A stretch of 64,000 nt of DNA from Pseudomonas iridis (GCF_017980685.1 NZ_JACXXO010000008.1:62001-126000), one strand, 5' to 3'; shown: positions 1 through 8,479, counted from the stretch's first letter. The notes: a model not told the origin generated them from the sequence alone. Translations and numbers: made by a program.

Positions 1-365
1 TGGTGATGGTGGTCGACGACTCGGTGACGGTGCGCAAGGTCACCAGCCGTTTGCTTGAGCGCCACGGCATGAACGTACTGACCGCCAAGGATGGCGTCGA
101 CGCCATGCTCCTGCTCGAAGAACACATGCCCGACCTGATGCTGCTCGACATCGAAATGCCGCGCATGGACGGTTTCGAAGTGGCGACCCAGGTACGCAAC
201 GACGAGCGCCTGCAGCACCTGCCGATCATCATGATCACCTCGCGCACCGGGCAGAAACACCGCGACCGCGCCATGGCCATCGGCGTCAACGACTACCTCG
301 GCAAGCCGTACCAGGAATCGGTGCTGCTCGAAAGCATTGCCCACTGGAGCAAGAAACATGCATGA
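1..365 (+). CDS. chpA: Chemosensory histidine kinase ChpA, C-terminal receiver domain (partial)
   Basis: This is the last ~120 residues of a protein that enters from the left edge, so its start is not in the window. They form a complete CheY-like receiver: acidic pair DD at the start, phospho-acceptor Asp in LMLLDIEMPRMDG, Thr/Ser in IIMITSR and the conserved Lys in GKPYQE. A receiver at the C-terminus, followed by a CheW-like gene overlapping its stop, is the arrangement of ChpA, the hybrid kinase of the Pil-Chp system that controls type IV pili and cAMP in Pseudomonas. The kinase and Hpt domains are outside the window, so a free-standing PilG/PilH-type receiver cannot be fully excluded, but the position before chpC favours ChpA. 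Confidence 0.8.
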   Translation, partial: VMVVDDSVTVRKVTSRLLERHGMNVLTAKDGVDAMLLLEEHMPDLMLLDIEMPRMDGFEVATQVRNDERLQHLPIIMITSRTGQKHRDRAMAIGVNDYLGKPYQESVLLESIAHWSKKHA

Positions 366-828
366 GCGCCGGCACAACCCGCGCACCAGCCAACTTACCG
401 GGCTGCTGCTGCCACTGGCGGATCGCAATTTGATCCTGCCGAACGTGGCAGTCGCGGAGCTGATCGACTATCAGGCCAGCGCCTTCGATCTGGATACGCC
501 ACCGTGGTATCTGGGGCGGGTGATGTGGCGCGAGCGGCAGATTCCGCTGTTGAGTTTCGAGTCCGCCTGCGGGCAAAAAATCGTGATTGGCGAGCGGGCG
601 CGGATCGTCATCCTCAATGCGCTGGGCGGGTTGCCGGAGCTGAAGTTCATTGCGCTGCTGGTGCAGGGGATTCCGCGGTCTTACAAACTCGACAGTCAGT
701 TGAGCTACGTTGATGTGCCGCTGTGTGCGCTGGAGCAGGCAGCGGTGCAGGTGGGGGAACAGGTGGCGAAGGTGCCGGATTTGTTGGCACTTGAGCAGTT
801 GCTGGTGGAGGCGGGGCTTGTCCATTAA
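358..828 (+). CDS. chpC: CheW-like chemosensory adaptor ChpC
   Basis: A 156-residue CheW-domain protein. Such proteins tether receptor and kinase in a chemosensory array at the membrane. The fold is suggested by alternating beta segments such as LLPLADRNLILPNVAVAEL and by WYLGRVMWRERQIPLLSFE, which resembles the CheW core (GxxxWrGxxIPvvdl). The ATG at 358 overlaps the chpA stop at 363-365, implying translational coupling. An in-frame TTG at 337 is possible but would lie inside chpA. P. aeruginosa has chpB (methylesterase) between chpA and chpC. No such gene is present here, so ChpC directly follows ChpA. Length is close to the known ChpC. Confidence 0.85.
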   Translation: MHERRHNPRTSQLTGLLLPLADRNLILPNVAVAELIDYQASAFDLDTPPWYLGRVMWRERQIPLLSFESACGQKIVIGERARIVILNALGGLPELKFIALLVQGIPRSYKLDSQLSYVDVPLCALEQAAVQVGEQVAKVPDLLALEQLLVEAGLVH

Positions 829-852
829 TCCAGCATTTGTTGTGCTCTGAAT

Positions 853-954
853 GGCCCTATCGCTGGCAAGCCAGCTCCCACAGTGTCCGAGTTGTATTCG
901 AATCTTGTGAACCACATAAAACCCTGTGGGAGCTGGCTTGCCAGCGATGAGGCC
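853..954. repeat. REP pair (REPIN), GCTGGCAAGCCAGC family
   Basis: Two inverted copies of ATCGCTGGCAAGCCAGCTCC face each other around a ~40-nt spacer (arms near 853-882 and 924-954). Each arm is itself an imperfect palindrome. This is the classical pseudomonad REPIN form. It lies just after chpC and may stabilise or terminate that transcript. Confidence 0.9.
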
Positions 955-1022
955 AGTCGCGTGGCCAGATGCCGACAGGCAAATCCGCAATTTCTGTAGT
1001 GCAATAAACCCTTTCCGACACT

Positions 1023-1358
1023 GATGTTTAAAGACACTCGGTGTTACGCCCGGGAGCCTACAAATCCTTGCGCCGCTGCCTACGCATGCACCAGAATCCG
1101 CCGGCTTGTGCGCCCAGGGCTGGCTGCGTAACTTGGATCGGGTCACTGATTCGCAGTGATCGGGTTTAGCAGCCCGTGGTTAATCTAAGGGTGCACACAC
1201 ATCATCAGTCAGGCTCAACGCCTGAGTTCGATGGCGGCTGTGCGCAGGGCGCTTCGGCGCGCCGGCTTCCTTAGGTTCCCCGGTCTGCTAACCTGCGTTC
1301 AGCTGCCACCCCTTCTTTTAGCAGAGAGGCGGTTCCAGCTTTATTCCGGAACCTGAAG
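1023..1358 (+). promoter_or_regulatory. Long structured leader of the DUF6124-like gene, copy A
   Basis: This ~335-nt gap without a convincing gene matches, base for base over most of its length, the minus-strand leader at 45176-45520. By hand alignment the two agree at roughly four of five bases in the best part, 1055-1180. Visible elements: a 24-nt block at 1091-1114 identical in both copies; hairpin TCACTG/CAGTGA (1143-1159); hairpin CGGG/CCCG with loop TTTAGCAG (1161-1176); a TTCG-capped stem with a bulged G (1247-1263); and TCTGCTAA (1284-1291), which can pair with TTAGCAGA (1318-1325) or with the TTTAGCAG loop. GGTTCC/GGAACC (1331-1353) would fold next to the start codon. A structured 5' UTR or cis-acting RNA is inferred. 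No Rfam family is known to me. Confidence 0.7.
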
Positions 1359-1724
1359 ATGATTAAACCAACGCCTAACCCGCCGGTCACAGACCCGGCA
1401 TCCCCCTACGAATCGCCCGATTCCAAGAAACTCCACGAAGCCGCCGAGCGCGCCCTCGACCATTACCTCGGGCCACCGACCGCCGAAATCATGGCCGCAC
1501 CCTACAAACCCAACAAGCTGTACATGACAGACCCCGAAGCTGATACCGAGTCTCTCCTGGCAGATGCCAGCGAAACACTTGGCTCGGCCACCGTCATGCT
1601 GCACAACCATGTGGCGATGGTCGAAGGCACCCACCGCAAAACCCTGCAAGGTATCGCGCAAGTGGTGATGCTGGCGGAGCTGGCCGTCAATCGGGTGCTG
1701 GACAGGTTAGTGCCTACGGAGTGA
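1359..1724 (+). CDS. Small DUF6124-like protein, paralogue A
   Basis: A 121-residue soluble protein with no signal peptide or membrane segment. It begins with a Pro-rich stretch and the motif SPYESPDSKKL, then AAERALDHYL, then a helical C-terminus (SLLADASETLGSATVML, GIAQVVMLAELAVNRVLD). I recognise it from memory as the Pseudomonas family DUF6124, of unknown function. A second copy at 44813-45175 (minus strand) shares the same motifs in the same order. Both copies follow the same long structured leader, which is the main clue to regulation. The start at 1359 was chosen because it aligns with the paralogue's start; the ribosome site (around 1348-1358) is weak and may be folded into a hairpin. 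No neighbouring operon partner. Confidence 0.85.
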   Translation: MIKPTPNPPVTDPASPYESPDSKKLHEAAERALDHYLGPPTAEIMAAPYKPNKLYMTDPEADTESLLADASETLGSATVMLHNHVAMVEGTHRKTLQGIAQVVMLAELAVNRVLDRLVPTE

Positions 1725-1735
1725 TTTAAAGCCAA

Positions 1736-1914
1736 CCCTCACCCCAGCCCTCTCCCGGGGGGAGAGGGGGCCGACCGAGGTGTAGCGCGTTTTACATCGA
1801 CCTGAACAACCGAGTCGATTATGGATTCGGTAAAGCACAATCAGGTCGGCGTATTTCTTGAGCATCCCCCAATCGGTCCCCTCTCCCTCCGGGAGAGGGC
1901 AAGGGTGAGGGGGC
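1736..1914. repeat. ~180-bp MITE-like repeat with CCCTCACCCC/GGGTGAGGG ends, copy 1
   Basis: The outer arms read CCCTCACCCCAGCCCTCTCC and, inverted, GGGAGAGGGCAAGGGTGAGG. The interior holds a second inverted pair, CGACCTGA...TCAGGTCG, around the conserved core GAGTCGATTATGGATTCGG. A near-complete second copy lies at 28765-28960 and a single arm at 9270-9324. No open reading frame is conserved inside, so it looks like a non-autonomous mobile repeat. It fills most of the gap between the DUF6124-like gene and mdcA (1725-2018). Confidence 0.8.
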
Positions 1915-2018
1915 TCTTGATCGTTACGCCAAGCGTAATGATTCACCACACTGCTTGATTGATGGACCCACCCCACACGCCTAACTTAGCTCCACGACAG
2001 CGAACCCGTGGAGTGAGC

Positions 2019-3689
2019 ATGACAACAACAATATCCCCCGACTCGCGCTGGACGCGGCGGCGCGATGAGAAGCAGCGCCGTCTCGACAAGGTGCGTGGGC
2101 TGGCCGACGGTGTGGTGTTGCCCACCGACAAGATCGTCGCGGCGCTTGAGGCGTTGATCCTGCCCGGCGACCGTGTAGTGCTGGAGGGTAATAACCAGAA
2201 GCAGGCGGACTTCCTCTCTCGCTCTCTCGCCAAGGCTGATCCCGAGAAACTCCACAACCTGCACATGATCATGCCCAGCGTCGGCCGCTCCGAGCATCTT
2301 GACCTGTTCGAACGCGGTATCGCCCGCAAGCTGGATTTCTCCTTCGCCGGCACCCAGAGCCTGCGCATCAGCCAGCTGCTTGAGGACGGCTTGCTCGAAG
2401 TCGGCGCAATCCACACCTACATCGAACTCTACGCACGGCTGGTGGTGGACCTGATTCCCAACGTCGTGCTCTCGGCCGGGTTCATGGCCGACCGTGCCGG
2501 CAACATCTATACCGGCCCAAGCACCGAAGACACCCCGGCGCTGATCGAACCGGCAGCGTTCAGCGACGGCATCGTCATCGTCCAGGTCAATCAACTGGTC
2601 GACGACGTCAGCGAACTGCCCCGCGTGGACATTCCGGCGTCATGGGTCGATTTTGTGGTGGTGGCCGACAAGCCGTTCTACATCGAACCACTGTTCACCC
2701 GCGACCCGCGTCACATCAAGCCTGTGCATGTGTTGATGGCGATGATGGCGATCCGCGGCATCTACGAAAAACACAACGTGCAGTCGCTCAACCACGGCAT
2801 CGGTTTCAACACCGCAGCCATCGAATTGATCCTGCCGACCTACGGCGAATCCCTCGGCCTCAAGGGCAAGATCTGCCGCAACTGGACGCTAAACCCGCAC
2901 CCGACGCTGATCCCGGCGATTGAAAGTGGCTGGGTTGAAAGCGTGCATTGCTTCGGCACCGAACTGGGCATGGAAAATTACATCGCCGCCCGGCCAGACG
3001 TGTTCTTCACCGGTCGCGACGGCTCGCTGCGTTCCAACCGGATGTTCTGCCAACTGGCCGGGCAGTACGCGGTGGATCTGTTTATCGGCGCGACGCTGCA
3101 GGTCGATGGAGACGGCCATTCTTCCACCGTTACCCGTGGCCGACTCGCCGGTTTCGGTGGCGCACCGAACATGGGCCACGACCCGCGTGGCCGCCGCCAC
3201 GGCACACCTGCATGGCTGGATATGCGCCACGACGACTCGCAGCAACCGATGCTCGAACGCGGCAAGAAACTGGTGGTGCAAATGGTCGAGACGTTCCAGG
3301 AGGGCGGCAAACCGACCTTCGTCGAAACCCTCGATGCGGTGGAAGTGGCGAAGAAGAGCGGCATGCCGCTGGCGCCGATCATGATTTACGGCGACGACGT
3401 GACCCACCTGCTGACTGAAGAAGGCATCGCTTACCTCTATAAAGCGCGTTCGCTGGAAGAGCGCCAAGCGATGATCGCAGCCGTTGCGGGCGTCACCGCC
3501 ATTGGCCTGCGCCACAACCCCAAAGACACCGAGCGCATGCGCCGCGAAGGCTTGATCGCCTTGCCCGAAGACCTCGGCATCCGCCGCACCGACGCCACCC
3601 GCGAACTGCTGGCGGCGAAGAGCGTGGCCGATCTGGTCGAGTGGTCCGGCGGCCTCTACAACCCGCCCGCCAAGTTCAGGAGTTGGTAA
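2019..3689 (+). CDS. mdcA: Malonate decarboxylase alpha subunit (acetyl-ACP:malonate ACP transferase)
   Basis: MdcA exchanges acetate for malonate on the MdcC carrier protein, giving malonyl-S-ACP for decarboxylation. The 556-residue product starts [20 protein letters not shown], the usual opening of Pseudomonas MdcA, and shows the conserved stretches [26 protein letters not shown] and [19 protein letters not shown] (glycine-rich CoA-transferase-like loop). The ATG at 2019 has a GGAG at 2010-2013. An in-frame ATG sixty bases upstream lacks a ribosome site and adds residues not expected in the family. Its stop shares a base with the mdcB start (TAATG), beginning a chain of coupled genes. Confidence 0.96.
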   Translation: MTTTISPDSRWTRRRDEKQRRLDKVRGLADGVVLPTDKIVAALEALILPGDRVVLEGNNQKQADFLSRSLAKADPEKLHNLHMIMPSVGRSEHLDLFERGIARKLDFSFAGTQSLRISQLLEDGLLEVGAIHTYIELYARLVVDLIPNVVLSAGFMADRAGNIYTGPSTEDTPALIEPAAFSDGIVIVQVNQLVDDVSELPRVDIPASWVDFVVVADKPFYIEPLFTRDPRHIKPVHVLMAMMAIRGIYEKHNVQSLNHGIGFNTAAIELILPTYGESLGLKGKICRNWTLNPHPTLIPAIESGWVESVHCFGTELGMENYIAARPDVFFTGRDGSLRSNRMFCQLAGQYAVDLFIGATLQVDGDGHSSTVTRGRLAGFGGAPNMGHDPRGRRHGTPAWLDMRHDDSQQPMLERGKKLVVQMVETFQEGGKPTFVETLDAVEVAKKSGMPLAPIMIYGDDVTHLLTEEGIAYLYKARSLEERQAMIAAVAGVTAIGLRHNPKDTERMRREGLIALPEDLGIRRTDATRELLAAKSVADLVEWSGGLYNPPAKFRSW

Positions 3690-4561
3690 TGCACGCATTC
3701 AACCTGCAAACGAAACCTCTGAGCCTGGCCGAGCGACTGGCGGATCTGGCGGTCGACGCGTTGATCGACGAAGCGGATCTGTCACCGAAACCGGCACTGG
3801 TGGATCGTCGTGGCAACGGCGCGCATACCGATCTGCACCTGGGCCTGATGCACGCTTCGGCGCTGTCGTTATGGCCAGCGTTCAAGGAGATGGCCGAGGC
3901 GGCTGTCGACATCGGCGAAGTCGCTTTGCCGTTGCGCGAAGCGGTTGGGCGGATTGGCCGTGAAGGCGAGCAAGCGATGCTCGCGACCACTCACGGCGTG
4001 AATACCCATCGCGGCGCGATCTGGGCATTGGGCCTGATCGTGACAGCGGCGGCACTGGACGCGAAATCCAGCAAGGCCGGTGCAGTTTCCGTCAGGGCCG
4101 CACGTCTGGCGCTGCTCGATGATCGCTATGCACCGCGCCCGCTAAGTCACGGCGCGCAAGTCGCCCTGCGGTACGGCGCACACGGTGCTCGCGAAGAAGC
4201 GCAACTGGGTTTTCCGTCGGTGCTGCAACGCGGCTTGCCGCAACTCAAAAGCAGTCGCGCCCGTGGTCACGGCGAACAGAACGCCCGGCTCGACGCCTTG
4301 CTGGCGATCATGACTGACCTGGCCGACACCTGCGTGCTCTATCGCGCCGGCCAAGCGGGGTTGCAAGCCATGCAGCAAGGCGCGCAAGCGGTGCTGGATG
4401 CCGGCGGTAGCGCCAGCCTCACCGGCCGCCGTCGACTGCACGAACTGGATCAACAACTCATCGCATTGAATGCCTCGCCCGGTGGCGCCGCCGACTTGCT
4501 CGCCGCCACGCTTCTGCTCGACCGAATCGAGCGCGACGGCCTCTTTCAGGGAGCGTTTTGA
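3689..4561 (+). CDS. mdcB: Triphosphoribosyl-dephospho-CoA synthase MdcB
   Basis: MdcB makes 2'-(5''-triphosphoribosyl)-3'-dephospho-CoA from ATP and dephospho-CoA, the precursor of the MdcC prosthetic group. The 290-residue protein belongs to the CitG/MdcB family, with [20 protein letters not shown] near residues 31-50, [15 protein letters not shown] near residues 101-115, and [13 protein letters not shown]. Start ATG 3689 overlaps the mdcA stop by one base; its stop overlaps the mdcC start (TGATG). Position 2 in the operon is the usual mdc order. Confidence 0.95.
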   Translation: MHAFNLQTKPLSLAERLADLAVDALIDEADLSPKPALVDRRGNGAHTDLHLGLMHASALSLWPAFKEMAEAAVDIGEVALPLREAVGRIGREGEQAMLATTHGVNTHRGAIWALGLIVTAAALDAKSSKAGAVSVRAARLALLDDRYAPRPLSHGAQVALRYGAHGAREEAQLGFPSVLQRGLPQLKSSRARGHGEQNARLDALLAIMTDLADTCVLYRAGQAGLQAMQQGAQAVLDAGGSASLTGRRRLHELDQQLIALNASPGGAADLLAATLLLDRIERDGLFQGAF

Positions 4562-4860
4562 TGGAAACCCTATCGTTTGAATTCCCCGCCGGGCCGCCGC
4601 CACGCGGTCGCGCGCTGGTCGGTTGTGTTGGCTCGGGCGATCTGGAAGTGCTGATCGAACCGGGACTGGCCGGCAAGTTGACGATCAACGTGCAGACCTC
4701 GGTCAACGGCGCGCAGCAGCGCTGGCAGCACTTGTTTGCGCGGATGTTCGACGGCACCACGCCGCCCGCCATGGCCATCGATATCCACGATTTCGGCGCG
4801 ACGCCGGGTGTGGTGCGGTTGCGTCTGGAGCAAGGTTTCGAGGAGGTCGGCCATGACTGA
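4561..4860 (+). CDS. mdcC: Malonate decarboxylase acyl carrier protein (delta subunit)
   Basis: A 99-residue acyl carrier protein, matching the usual family length. The motif VGCVGSGDLEVLIEP puts Ser25 where the family attaches the phosphoribosyl-dephospho-CoA arm, to which acetyl and malonyl groups are bound as thioesters. ATG 4561 overlaps the mdcB stop; a TTG one codon earlier is less likely. The last eight bases overlap mdcD. Confidence 0.95.
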   Translation: METLSFEFPAGPPPRGRALVGCVGSGDLEVLIEPGLAGKLTINVQTSVNGAQQRWQHLFARMFDGTTPPAMAIDIHDFGATPGVVRLRLEQGFEEVGHD

Positions 4861-5704
4861 CAGCGCAGCGCTTTTGCAAAAACACAGCTTCGTTGAACTC
4901 GGCGCGCGGCAACGGGCGAAAGCCTTGCTCGATGCCGGCACCTTCCGCGAATTGCTTGACCCGTTCCAGCGCGTCATGTCGCCATGGCTTGAACGCCAGG
5001 GCGTGGTGCCGCAGGCCGATGACGGCGTGGTGATCGCCAAGGGCAGCGTCGATGGCCTGCCGGTGGTGATCGCCGCCATCGAAGGCGCGTTTCAGGGCGG
5101 CAGCCTCGGCGAAGTCGGCGGGGCAAAAATTGCCGGCGCGCTGGAGCTGGCCGCCGAGGACAACCGCAAAGGCATCCCGACCCGCGCCATATTGCTGCTG
5201 GAAACCGGTGGCGTGCGTTTGCAGGAAGCCAATCTCGGCTTGGCGGCGATTGCCGATATTCACGCGGCAATTGTCGATTTGCAGCAGTACCAACCGGTCG
5301 TCGGTGTGGTGGCGGGCAGCGTGGGTTGCTTTGGCGGCATGTCGATTGCCGCTGCGCTGTGCAGCTATCTGCTGGTGACCCAGGAAGCACGCCTTGGCCT
5401 GAACGGCCCGCAAGTGATCGAGCAGGAAGCCGGGATCGAAGAATACGACTCACGCGACCGGCCATTTATCTGGAGCCTGACCGGTGGCGAGCAGCGTTTC
5501 GCCAGTGGGTTGGTGGATCGTTATGTCGCCGACGATGTGGCGCAGATTCGTCAGCAGGTCGGTGAACTGTTGCAGCAAGGATTGCCGACACAACCGCGCA
5601 GTCAGCGTGCCGAGTGGTACCTGCAGCGTCTGGCCAGCCTCGACACTGACAAGCAAATCGAGCCTTCGGTGGTTCGCGATCTGTATCAAGGAGAGCGCTC
5701 ATGA
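4853..5704 (+). CDS. mdcD: Malonate decarboxylase beta subunit
   Basis: MdcD, together with MdcE, decarboxylates malonyl-S-ACP to acetyl-S-ACP. The 283-residue protein has a carboxyltransferase (crotonase-like) fold: GSLGEVGGAKIAGALELA, RAILLLETGGVRLQEAN and VVGVVAGSVGCFGGMSIAAA, the last forming an oxyanion-type glycine-rich loop. The ATG at 4853 lies within the end of mdcC behind GAGGAGG, a strong ribosome site. Its stop overlaps the mdcE start (ATGA), indicating equal co-translation of the two subunits. Confidence 0.95.
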   Translation: MTDSAALLQKHSFVELGARQRAKALLDAGTFRELLDPFQRVMSPWLERQGVVPQADDGVVIAKGSVDGLPVVIAAIEGAFQGGSLGEVGGAKIAGALELAAEDNRKGIPTRAILLLETGGVRLQEANLGLAAIADIHAAIVDLQQYQPVVGVVAGSVGCFGGMSIAAALCSYLLVTQEARLGLNGPQVIEQEAGIEEYDSRDRPFIWSLTGGEQRFASGLVDRYVADDVAQIRQQVGELLQQGLPTQPRSQRAEWYLQRLASLDTDKQIEPSVVRDLYQGERS

Positions 5705-6486
5705 GTAGCTATTCCGTGCGCGGTTTGAACTGGTTCAACGCGTTGAGCGCAGGCGCCGTAGAGGTCGAAGGGCTGCCGTCATCGTTGAAGGTTGCGGATG
5801 GCCAACTCGGACGTTTTATCGCCGTGGTCGCTGACCCGGACAATCGTTTTCCCCGTGCTCGAAACGGTGAAGTCGGGCTGTTGGAAGGCTGGGGTTTGGC
5901 CAAGGCTGTGGATGACGCGATCACGGCTGACCGCGACAAATCACAGAAGCGCCCACTGATCGCCATCGTCGATGTACCTAGCCAGGCCTATGGTCGTCGC
6001 GAAGAAGCGCTTGGCATTCATCAGGCTTTGGCCGGTGCTGCGGACAGTTATGCCCGCGCACGTTTGGCCGGGCATCCGGTGATTGGGCTTCTTGTGGGCA
6101 AAGCGATGTCCGGGGCGTTTCTTGCCCACGGTTATCAGGCCAACCGTTTGATTGCCCTGCGCGATCCCGGCGTGATGGTGCACGCGATGGGCAAGGCGTC
6201 GGCGGCGCGGGTCACGTTGCGCAGCGTCGAAGAACTCGAAGCACTGGCCGCCAGCGTGCCGCCGATGGCTTATGACATCGACAGCTATGCCAGCCTCGGC
6301 TTGCTCTGGGAAACCCTGTCGGTGCAGCAGATCGAGCAGCCGACAGCCGAGGATCTGGCCCGGGTGACTGAATGCCTGAACCAAGCGATCAACGATGTCA
6401 GCGGCAATGATCTGAGCGGTCGTCTCGGTGCGAACAATCGTGAAGCTTCCAGCCGCGTGCGCGAACTGCTGAGGGCGCAGTGGTGA
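5701..6486 (+). CDS. mdcE: Malonate decarboxylase gamma subunit
   Basis: The second carboxyltransferase subunit, 261 residues. It carries the family stretches RPLIAIVDVPSQAYGRREE and GHPVIGLLVGKAMSGAFLAH, followed by ALRDPGVMVHAMGKASAARV. It pairs with MdcD to form the decarboxylase core in the cytoplasm. The ATGA overlap with mdcD and the GTGA overlap with mdcG place it in the middle of a tightly coupled operon. Confidence 0.95.
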   Translation: MSSYSVRGLNWFNALSAGAVEVEGLPSSLKVADGQLGRFIAVVADPDNRFPRARNGEVGLLEGWGLAKAVDDAITADRDKSQKRPLIAIVDVPSQAYGRREEALGIHQALAGAADSYARARLAGHPVIGLLVGKAMSGAFLAHGYQANRLIALRDPGVMVHAMGKASAARVTLRSVEELEALAASVPPMAYDIDSYASLGLLWETLSVQQIEQPTAEDLARVTECLNQAINDVSGNDLSGRLGANNREASSRVRELLRAQW

Positions 6487-7100
6487 ACATGCCTCTGGCC
6501 CACGATCTGCTCTGGGGCATGTCGCCTGCGCAGTTGCCGGTGGATGCGCCGCAGTGGGTGGTTGAATCGCTCAGGGTCGGGCAACCGGTGGTGGTGCGCC
6601 GGGCAACGAGCGCTGATGGTTTTGTTGCCGTTGGCGTGCGCGGTGTTTTGCGCGAGCAGCGGTTGGCGGCGTTCATGGCAGTCGATTCGATTGCCTGTCG
6701 GGTCAGTCCGGAAGCGCTTTGTCATGTCGACAGTGATCGCGACGTGCCGGCCCTGCGCGCGCTCGAACAGTTGCGGCCGATGCTCGATGATTGCGGTTGG
6801 GTCTGGGGCGTCAGTGGCAGTGCCGGGTTTGAACTGGCCAGTGGTTTTACGGCGATGCATGAGGGCAGCGATCTCGATCTGATCCTGCGTACGCCGCACC
6901 TGTTGGCGCGTAATCAGGCGCGCGAACTGGTAGCGCTTTTCGATCAGGCAGCCTGCCGGGTCGACATGCAATTGCAGACGCCATTCGGCGCGGTGGCCCT
7001 GCGCGAATGGGCTGGCCCCTCAGCGCGGGTGCTGCTGAAAAACGCCCATCAGGCATGTCTGGTGGCAGATCCATGGAATGTGCAGGAGCAGGCAGCGTGA
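6483..7100 (+). CDS. mdcG: Malonate decarboxylase holo-ACP synthase (phosphoribosyl-dephospho-CoA transferase)
   Basis: MdcG loads the prosthetic group made by MdcB onto Ser25 of MdcC. The 205-residue protein is a nucleotidyltransferase: the WGVSGSAGFELASG segment is followed by EGSDLDLILRTP, whose two aspartates (about residues 130 and 132) fit the metal-binding pair. The GTG at 6483 was chosen because it overlaps the mdcE stop and sits eight bases behind GAGGG. The ATG at 6489 is the alternative. Its stop overlaps the mdcH GTG. Confidence 0.92.
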   Translation: MNMPLAHDLLWGMSPAQLPVDAPQWVVESLRVGQPVVVRRATSADGFVAVGVRGVLREQRLAAFMAVDSIACRVSPEALCHVDSDRDVPALRALEQLRPMLDDCGWVWGVSGSAGFELASGFTAMHEGSDLDLILRTPHLLARNQARELVALFDQAACRVDMQLQTPFGAVALREWAGPSARVLLKNAHQACLVADPWNVQEQAA

Positions 7101-8017
7101 GCAGCCTTTTGGTGTTCCCAGGCCAGGGCGCGCAGCAACCGGGAATGCTCCAGCGGTTGCCTCGGGAAACCTTGGTCGAGGCCAGCGATGTGCTCGGCGA
7201 AGACGTGTTGCTGCTCGACTCTGCCGAAGCGTTGCGCACGACGAGGGCGGTTCAGTTGTGTCTGTTGATCGCAGGCACAGCCGCTTCGCGGCAGTTACTG
7301 CAGGACGGACTGACGGCGGATTACGTCGCAGGTTTGTCCATCGGCGCTTACCCGGCAGCGGTGGTGGCGGGTGCCTTGAGCTTCAGCGATGCACTGCATC
7401 TGGTCAGCCTGCGCGGTGAGTTGATGCAGCAGGCTTATCCACAGGGCTTTGGCATGACCGCGATTATCGGCTTGCAGTTGTCCACAGTCGAAGCGTTGCT
7501 GGTGCAAGTTCACAGCGCCGAAACGCCGGTTTTTCTGGCCAACATCAACGCCGATAACCAAGTGGTCATTGCTGGCAGTGACAAGGCGATGCAAGCGGTT
7601 GCCGAACTGGCACGCAGTCGTGGCGCGGGGCTGGCGAAACGTCTGGCGGTCAGCGTGCCGTCGCATTGTCCGCTGCTGGATCACCCGGCTCAGGCCCTCG
7701 CTGAAGCCTTCGCCAAAATACAACTGCAAACCCCGCAAATCGCTTACCTGAGTGGCAGCCGGGCGCGCCCGGTGACTAAGGTCGATGCCCTGCGCGACGA
7801 CCTCGCTTTCAACATGTGCCGCGTAGTGGACTGGCGCGGCACCGTGCAAAGCGCCTACGAGCGCGGCGTGCGGCTACAGATCGAACTGCCGCCCGGTGCG
7901 GTGCTGACCGGGCTGGCGCGCCGGGTGTTTGAATCAGGCACTGTCACTGCCTTCGACAGTGCTCGGCTCGACACCTTGCAGGCGCTGTTGCGTGAGGAGG
8001 GAAGCCGCCGAACCTAA
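7097..8017 (+). CDS. mdcH: Malonyl-CoA:ACP transacylase MdcH
   Basis: MdcH primes the decarboxylase by moving malonyl from malonyl-CoA to the MdcC carrier. The 306-residue protein has the FabD-type features LLVFPGQGAQQPGM at the N-terminus and the nucleophile motif GLSIGAYPAAVVAG, with Ser81. The GTG at 7097 overlaps the mdcG stop (GTGA) and has GGAG about eight bases before it. A 64-bp gap separates it from the transporter genes. Confidence 0.95.
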   Translation: MSSLLVFPGQGAQQPGMLQRLPRETLVEASDVLGEDVLLLDSAEALRTTRAVQLCLLIAGTAASRQLLQDGLTADYVAGLSIGAYPAAVVAGALSFSDALHLVSLRGELMQQAYPQGFGMTAIIGLQLSTVEALLVQVHSAETPVFLANINADNQVVIAGSDKAMQAVAELARSRGAGLAKRLAVSVPSHCPLLDHPAQALAEAFAKIQLQTPQIAYLSGSRARPVTKVDALRDDLAFNMCRVVDWRGTVQSAYERGVRLQIELPPGAVLTGLARRVFESGTVTAFDSARLDTLQALLREEGSRRT

Positions 8018-8081
8018 AACGCCGACTCAAGCTTCGAACAACAAAAACAACATTCAACGATGCACTTTGAGGACTACAACA

Positions 8082-8474
8082 ATGATTATTTACGGTGTGG
8101 CGTTTCTCGCCTTTTGTACGCTGGTGGGTATCTGGATCGGTGAACTGCTCGGCAAGCTGATCGGCGTGCCGGCCAACGTCGGCGGCGTCGGCATTGCGAT
8201 GCTGCTGTTGATCGGACTGGGCAGTTATCTGAACAAAACCGGCTGGCTCAAGGGCAAGACTGAACAGGGTGTCGAGTTCTGGAGTGCGATCTACATTCCG
8301 ATCGTGGTCGCCATGGCGGCGCAGCAAAACGTTTATGGCGCGCTGAAGGGCGGGCCGATGGCAATTCTGGCGGGGACGCTGGCTGTGGTGATTGCGTTTG
8401 CCATGGTGCCGGTGCTGGTACGCCTTGGTAACAAGGAGTCGACCGCCGTCATTCCACCCAAGACTGTGGGGTGA
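8082..8474 (+). CDS. madL: Malonate transporter subunit MadL
   Basis: A 130-residue membrane protein with about four hydrophobic segments (for example YGVAFLAFCTLVGIWIGELL and MAILAGTLAVVIAFAMVPVL). MadL and MadM together form a malonate:Na+ symporter in the inner membrane. The ATG at 8082 follows TGAGGAC. Its stop overlaps a GTG of the madM frame. Location directly after mdcH marks it as the uptake arm of the pathway. Confidence 0.93.
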   Translation: MIIYGVAFLAFCTLVGIWIGELLGKLIGVPANVGGVGIAMLLLIGLGSYLNKTGWLKGKTEQGVEFWSAIYIPIVVAMAAQQNVYGALKGGPMAILAGTLAVVIAFAMVPVLVRLGNKESTAVIPPKTVG

Positions 8475-8479
8475 TCGCC

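Noticed and set aside
853..954. REP arms as a CRISPR array.
   Set aside because: There are only two inverted arms per site and no direct repeats with unique spacers; no cas genes in the window.
286..1146. Minus-strand open frame covering chpC and the first part of the structured leader, including the string AHKPADSG.
   Set aside because: It is antisense to chpC and to the leader. The AHKPADSG string is just the reverse reading of the conserved 24-nt block, as is the same string in the frame at 45355-45573.
1023..1358. The leader as an integron attC site or a tRNA-like element.
   Set aside because: No GTTRRRY/RYYYAAC core pair in the right places and no integrase or cassette array; no cloverleaf or CCA end can be drawn.
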